Below, piece by piece: positions 60,662-64,000 of a stretch of DNA of 64,000 bases. Source of the DNA: Hyphomicrobium sp. LHD-15 (GTDB lineage: Bacteria > Pseudomonadota > Alphaproteobacteria > Rhizobiales > Hyphomicrobiaceae); assembly GCF_031157355.1 (NCBI RefSeq), contig NZ_JAVIFT010000001.1:868001-932000 (forward strand), written 5' to 3'. A program made the translations under genes and the position numbers. The notes under the pieces were generated by a model, which was not told the DNA's origin, ran no database searches, and saw only the letters and a program-made list of their open reading frames with translations. Every line of letters starts with the position of its first letter. The stretch's first letter is position 1.

Positions 60662-61052
60662 GGCGCAAGTCCGGGCTCAGGCGTTAAAGTTGGGGTCGCC
60701 AATAGCATGGGAGCGTGTGGGAGACCAATACGGCATCGCGAACCGGGCCTTGGACCTTCGGAGGCTCCGGACTTTCGTAGGTGTGCGTTTGGGCAGACGC
60801 CAAGGCGGACCGCAATCCAGCGACGCGTGCTGGCGGCGGCGGGGACGACCGCGGCGGAATGCGCGTTCAGCGCGCGCATCCCGGAGCCGATGCAGCTTCG
60901 TTGCGGCGTCCCAGTTGTGCATGCCGCGCCCCGTGCGGGGCGTGCCCGGAAGCTGGTGATCTGCGACAGTTTTGTTCGAATATTTACCCAGACATGGGAC
61001 GATCCCCTCGAGTGGGCCTCAACGGGCCGCTCGCGTGCGGTTGTGAGTCACG
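60662..61052. other. Divergent intergenic region between fumC and EAL gene
   Basis: No gene or RNA is supported in these 391 bases. Both neighbours read outward. Confidence 0.55.
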
Positions 61053-62660
61053 ATGTCAGTATTTGTTAACGCGATCGTTTCCGGTCGCCATCAGCGTGCG
61101 ATTGGATTGCTGCTTTGGCTGGCCGTGACTGCGTGCCTGCTCGTCGGCGCGTTCCTTTTCGGCCGCCACCTGCTGCAAGACGCGCTGAGGCATGAGGTTG
61201 CTGCCGACCTTGTCCAGATGGACAAACTGCACAACGACCTGACCTCCGCGTTCGACGCCCTCCAAGCCGAGGCCACCGCAGCCCCCTGCAGCGACCAGTT
61301 CCTGCGCCAGCTTCGCGGCGTCGCCTTCAGACCCGATGGCCTCAACGAATTCATCTACGCGCCGGACGGAATGGTCACGTGCTCGACCAGCATCACGCAA
61401 GCGCAGCACGCGCTTCCGCTGGGCGAGCCTGATATCGGGACAAAGAAAAGCGACGGCATCTCCTATTGGATCGACAAAAGGCTCAACTATATCGGGCTTC
61501 CCGGCATGTCGGGCATCGTCGCGCATCGCGAGCCGTTCGCCATCGTCATCCCGATGCAGACATTCCGCGCCAACCTCTCGAACGCGGTGAAGAAGGAATT
61601 CGTCATCTCAAGTCGGGGCGGACGCCTCTGGCACATGAGCGGACAGCGCGGCGTTTACCGGCAGGCGACGAGCGAGAGCAGCGCGATCGAGAACCTTCTG
61701 ATCGCACGCGAGATCGGATGCGGAAAATTACATAATTACTGCGTCGCGACGGAGATGAACATCGCATCGTTCGTGCACACCTGGCGCGTGGACATGCTGG
61801 TTGCGGTTTTGCTCATCGCCTTCTACGCGATCTGGCCAGCAACCACGTTGCAGCGCTGGCTTTCGCAGTACTGGTCGCTCGAATCTCGCTTTCGCCGCCA
61901 TCTCAACGCGGATTCGATCGTCTGCGCCTACCAGCCCATCCTCAACCTCAAGACCGGGGAGATCTCTGGCTGCGAGGTTCTGGCACGCTGGCGCGACGTG
62001 GACGGCACGATCATAGCGCCGGACCAATTCATCGATATCGTCACGCGATCCGGGCAGACGCTCGAATTCACCCAGATGGTTGCCGATCGCGCTTTCCTGG
62101 AGCTTTCGACTACTCTGCCGCCGACGACGCATCTGCAGGTCAATTTCAATATCTTTCCGCGCGACCTCGACTGCCAAGCGTTGCAGTCCGTATTCGGCTC
62201 TTTCATGCGCGACCCCACCCGGTTCCGGCTCGCGCTCGAGATCGTCGAAAGCGATGCCCTGTGCGTCGATCGGGCAGAACGTGAGATCGAAGCGCTCGCG
62301 CAATCGGGCATCCGCACCTACATCGACGACTTCGGAAGCGGCTACTCGAGCATCCATAGACTCGCCTCGCTCGCGATCCACGGTGTGAAGCTCGATCGCT
62401 CGTTCGCGATGGCGCCGGGCGAAAGCCTTATGGCGCGCATGCTGGTGCATGCCCTCGACATGGTGGGAAGCTGCGACAGGGAAATCGTAGTCGAAGGTAT
62501 CGAGACGCAGGAGCGGCTCGATCTTATGAAGCAGATGCAGCGCGTGACATATGCCCAGGGCTACTTCATCTCACGGCCGCTTTCGATCGAGAGGCTGGCG
62601 GCATTTCTAGCGAAGCCCGCACGGCCTGTTGCGGCTCCGGAGGAGCGCGTTGCAGCGTAG
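61053..62660 (+). CDS. Membrane-bound CSS-motif EAL-domain cyclic-di-GMP phosphodiesterase
   Basis: A 535-residue protein. Helix 1 (about 16-38) and helix 2 (about 243-262) bracket a periplasmic CSS-motif domain with Cys79 (PCSDQFLRQL) and Cys110 (VTCSTS). The EAL domain begins near residue 285 (AYQPILNLKTGEISGCEVLARW), with VNFNIFP, EIVESDAL, YIDDFGSGYSS, VKLDRSF and VEGIETQERL: the metal and substrate residues are present, so activity is likely. CSS redox state is thought to control such enzymes in E. coli. The signature is EVL instead of EAL, an accepted variant. A good terminator follows. Confidence 0.9.
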   Translation: MSVFVNAIVSGRHQRAIGLLLWLAVTACLLVGAFLFGRHLLQDALRHEVAADLVQMDKLHNDLTSAFDALQAEATAAPCSDQFLRQLRGVAFRPDGLNEFIYAPDGMVTCSTSITQAQHALPLGEPDIGTKKSDGISYWIDKRLNYIGLPGMSGIVAHREPFAIVIPMQTFRANLSNAVKKEFVISSRGGRLWHMSGQRGVYRQATSESSAIENLLIAREIGCGKLHNYCVATEMNIASFVHTWRVDMLVAVLLIAFYAIWPATTLQRWLSQYWSLESRFRRHLNADSIVCAYQPILNLKTGEISGCEVLARWRDVDGTIIAPDQFIDIVTRSGQTLEFTQMVADRAFLELSTTLPPTTHLQVNFNIFPRDLDCQALQSVFGSFMRDPTRFRLALEIVESDALCVDRAEREIEALAQSGIRTYIDDFGSGYSSIHRLASLAIHGVKLDRSFAMAPGESLMARMLVHALDMVGSCDREIVVEGIETQERLDLMKQMQRVTYAQGYFISRPLSIERLAAFLAKPARPVAAPEERVAA

Positions 62661-62694
62661 ACGCTCGGCAGATTTTGCCGAATGGCAAAGATCA

Positions 62695-62720
62695 AGGGCT
62701 GCCGGATGGCAGCCCTTTTT
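62695..62720 (+). terminator. Rho-independent terminator of the EAL gene
   Basis: A 9-bp stem (62695-62703 with 62708-62716), loop GGAT, then a T-run to 62720. It lies 35 bases after the EAL stop. Confidence 0.9.
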
Positions 62721-62746
62721 CGTTGCGGTCGAAGCCTTGCGGGATC

Positions 62747-63016
62747 TTACGCGCGACGTGCGCGGGCGATCGTCGCGGCAAGCTGGCGTTCCGCATTCTT
62801 GATCTGAACACGCTCGAGGAAGGTCAGGCGGCCGTCGCGCCAGGCGCGTGCCTTGACGGTGGCAACCTTGGCCCGAGCCTGGGCGATGGCGGCCCGCTCG
62901 TACGGGTTCACGCCGCCGCCGTGGCGATGGTCGTAGCGGGGGGCGGCCATGGAAGCGCCGGCGGTCATCAGAAGAGCGGCGGCAGCGAGGACGACGGTTT
63001 TGGTCTTGGTGCTCAT
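62747..63016 (-). CDS. Small secreted helical protein
   Basis: An 89-residue protein with a signal peptide (about 1-25, VVLAAAALLMTAGASMAA). The mature part is helical and Arg/Ala-rich (NPYERAAIAQARAKVATVKA, FLERVQIKNAERQLAATIAR). The ATG at 63016 follows GGAGAAG; the frame's first ATG at 63028 contains that site. No family named. Confidence 0.65.
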   Translation of the reverse strand: MSTKTKTVVLAAAALLMTAGASMAAPRYDHRHGGGVNPYERAAIAQARAKVATVKARAWRDGRLTFLERVQIKNAERQLAATIARARRA

Positions 63017-63299
63017 GATCTTCTCCACTTTGTTTCTGGCCTGTCCGCTGCAGGTGAGCGGCTTCTCTCAGGCTTACAGGAAGAAGAACGCGGGGCGGGG
63101 AGCGCTTCCGTCGTCGAATTTTTCAGAAAATGCAAAAATTTTCAGTCACTTAGCTGCCATGTTGCTGAACGTCCGTTCATCCAATTCCTGGGTTTGAAAG
63201 TTGGCGTTCAGGAACTTTGAGCGCGCTCGGGCTTTGTATTTCCAAACAACAGCGAAGACGCCGAAGCGTCCTTCGGCAGGCTTCGCAAGGAGCATCGTC

Positions 63300-63653
63300 A
63301 TGAGCATTCGCTTCACGCACACCAAAGCCGCTCTTGCAGCTGCCGCGCTTTTGGCGGCCAGCACGTTCGGTGCAACAGCACAGGCGGGCGGGTTGTCTGC
63401 TGGTGCAGCCGCGCTCGACCGGGCAACGGCTGATCAAAGCGCAGCCGTCGAACCCGTGGGCTATCGTGGCGGCAGAGGCTTTAGCCTCTATATCGGGCCT
63501 TCTTACGGATATGGGTACGGGTATGGGTATTATCCCCGCCGCTATTACTATCCGCGCTACAGCTATTACGATGACGGCTATTATTACCGTCCTTACCGTC
63601 GCGACAGGCGATGGGCGCGCGAACGCTTCGAGCATCCGCTCGGGCGGCGCTAA
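63300..63653 (+). CDS. Small secreted Tyr/Gly-rich protein
   Basis: A 117-residue protein. Signal peptide 1-29 (ALAAAALLAASTFGATAQA). The C-terminal half holds a run of YG dipeptides and a long stretch of tyrosines mixed with Pro, Arg and Asp. Such Tyr/Gly-rich small secreted proteins are frequent in Hyphomicrobiales with unknown roles. AAGGAG lies nine bases upstream of the ATG. Confidence 0.75.
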   Translation: MSIRFTHTKAALAAAALLAASTFGATAQAGGLSAGAAALDRATADQSAAVEPVGYRGGRGFSLYIGPSYGYGYGYGYYPRRYYYPRYSYYDDGYYYRPYRRDRRWARERFEHPLGRR

Positions 63654-63681
63654 AACACTCTTCGGATCCTATAAACTTTGG

Positions 63682-63708
63682 AGCGGGATTGCGATCAGCA
63701 GTCCCGCT
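63682..63708. repeat. Hairpin between convergent 3' ends
   Basis: An 11-bp stem (63682-63692 with 63698-63708, one T-G pair), loop GATCA, between the Tyr/Gly-rich gene and the window-edge gene. No T-run follows, so a terminator role is only possible. Confidence 0.5.
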
Positions 63709-63740
63709 TCGCGCATATATGGCCGTGCCAGATCGCGGCG

Positions 63741-64000
63741 CTATTTCTTGCGGAATTTATCGAGACTGACGATCTCGGCGCCGCCGGATTTTGCCGGTGC
63801 CTCTTCATCGCCCGACGCGGGCTCCGCATCTTCAGCCGTCTCTTGACGCTTCGTCGTAGATTTGGCGGCTGATAGGGGCGTCGGTGCCGGAGGCGACGCA
63901 TTGGCAGCAGTCGAGGTCTCGACCGGAGGCTGCGTAACAGCTTCTTCGCCGGCGTTTGCGGATTTTTCGGCGCTATCGTCCGCCGATTGCGACTTTCTCG
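63741..64000 (-). CDS. C-terminal end of an Ala/Pro/Glu-rich protein (5' end outside window)
   Basis: The frame is open from the window edge to the stop at 63741. The visible 85 residues are disordered (Ala, Ser, Thr, Pro, Glu), closing with AEIVSLDKFRKK. No domain can be named from this part. The gene's start and main body lie beyond 64000. Confidence 0.65.
   Translation of the reverse strand, partial: RKSQSADDSAEKSANAGEEAVTQPPVETSTAANASPPAPTPLSAAKSTTKRQETAEDAEPASGDEEAPAKSGGAEIVSLDKFRKK

Noticed and set aside
1-64000. CRISPR array, insertion sequences, prophage, rRNA
   Set aside because: No regularly spaced direct repeats, transposase or integrase motifs, phage genes, or rRNA stretches were seen.

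Overview
The window is a 64 kb piece of what looks like an alphaproteobacterial chromosome, most likely order Hyphomicrobiales (Hyphomicrobium-like). This rests on high-GC codon use, a ChpT-type phosphotransferase, DUF459, DUF1134, DUF3775 and DUF4169 proteins, a single RSH protein, and dispersed palindromes of the kind common in this order. It is core-genome-like: I see no insertion sequence, prophage, integrase, CRISPR array, rRNA or tRNA. The genus is inference.

Layout. 1-7.7 kb: the end of gltD with a clear terminator, a short ribosome-hibernation protein, a DUF459 protein, an MltB-type lytic transglycosylase, galU, and a MotA/ExbB-like plus MotB/OmpA-like pair. 7.7-14.6 kb: a sparser stretch with DUF2267 and small secreted or membrane proteins, a di-haem peroxidase, and rimK followed by bpt, two enzymes that add amino acids to proteins without the ribosome. 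14.7-26 kb: almost entirely minus-strand housekeeping genes (parC; pdxJ-acpS; lepB-rnc-era-hypothetical-recO; rsh; rpoZ), interrupted by a plus-strand CAP-domain gene. 26.5-31 kb: NYN nuclease, family 5 uracil-DNA glycosylase and DUF3775 on plus, facing a translationally coupled dapA-smpB-peroxiredoxin-peroxiredoxin unit on minus in which the last paralogue has no cysteine.

31-42 kb: Slt lytic transglycosylase and an alpha/beta hydrolase on plus; then minus-strand genes for a two-gene sodium/solute symporter (large subunit plus an extended DUF4212 subunit), a TauE/SafE permease, a membrane-anchored coiled-coil protein, a DUF1134 protein with a low-complexity N-terminal half, and a CysQ-type phosphatase. 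42-50 kb: chpT, an orphan receiver domain, a fetAB-like ABC exporter, two small cysteine-patterned secreted proteins, a cold-shock protein, rlmJ, bactofilin and pcm. 50-64 kb: UvrD/PcrA helicase, a giant AsmA protein, RHH and DUF4169 proteins, an aldo/keto reductase, fumC, a CSS-motif EAL phosphodiesterase, and small secreted proteins, ending in a gene cut by the window edge.

Functional themes are cell-envelope and peptidoglycan work (two lytic transglycosylases, bactofilin, AsmA, the OmpA stator-like pair), RNA and translation quality control (RNase III, Era, SmpB, RlmJ, HPF, RSH), protein modification and turnover (RimK, Bpt, Pcm), and cell-cycle or second-messenger signalling (ChpT, receiver, EAL, RSH). 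Nothing here is convincingly a wholly new defence or mobile system. The points most worth following are the cysteine-free peroxiredoxin locked into the smpB operon, the non-flagellar stator-like pair, the extended DUF4212 symporter subunit, and the tandem cysteine-patterned secreted proteins.
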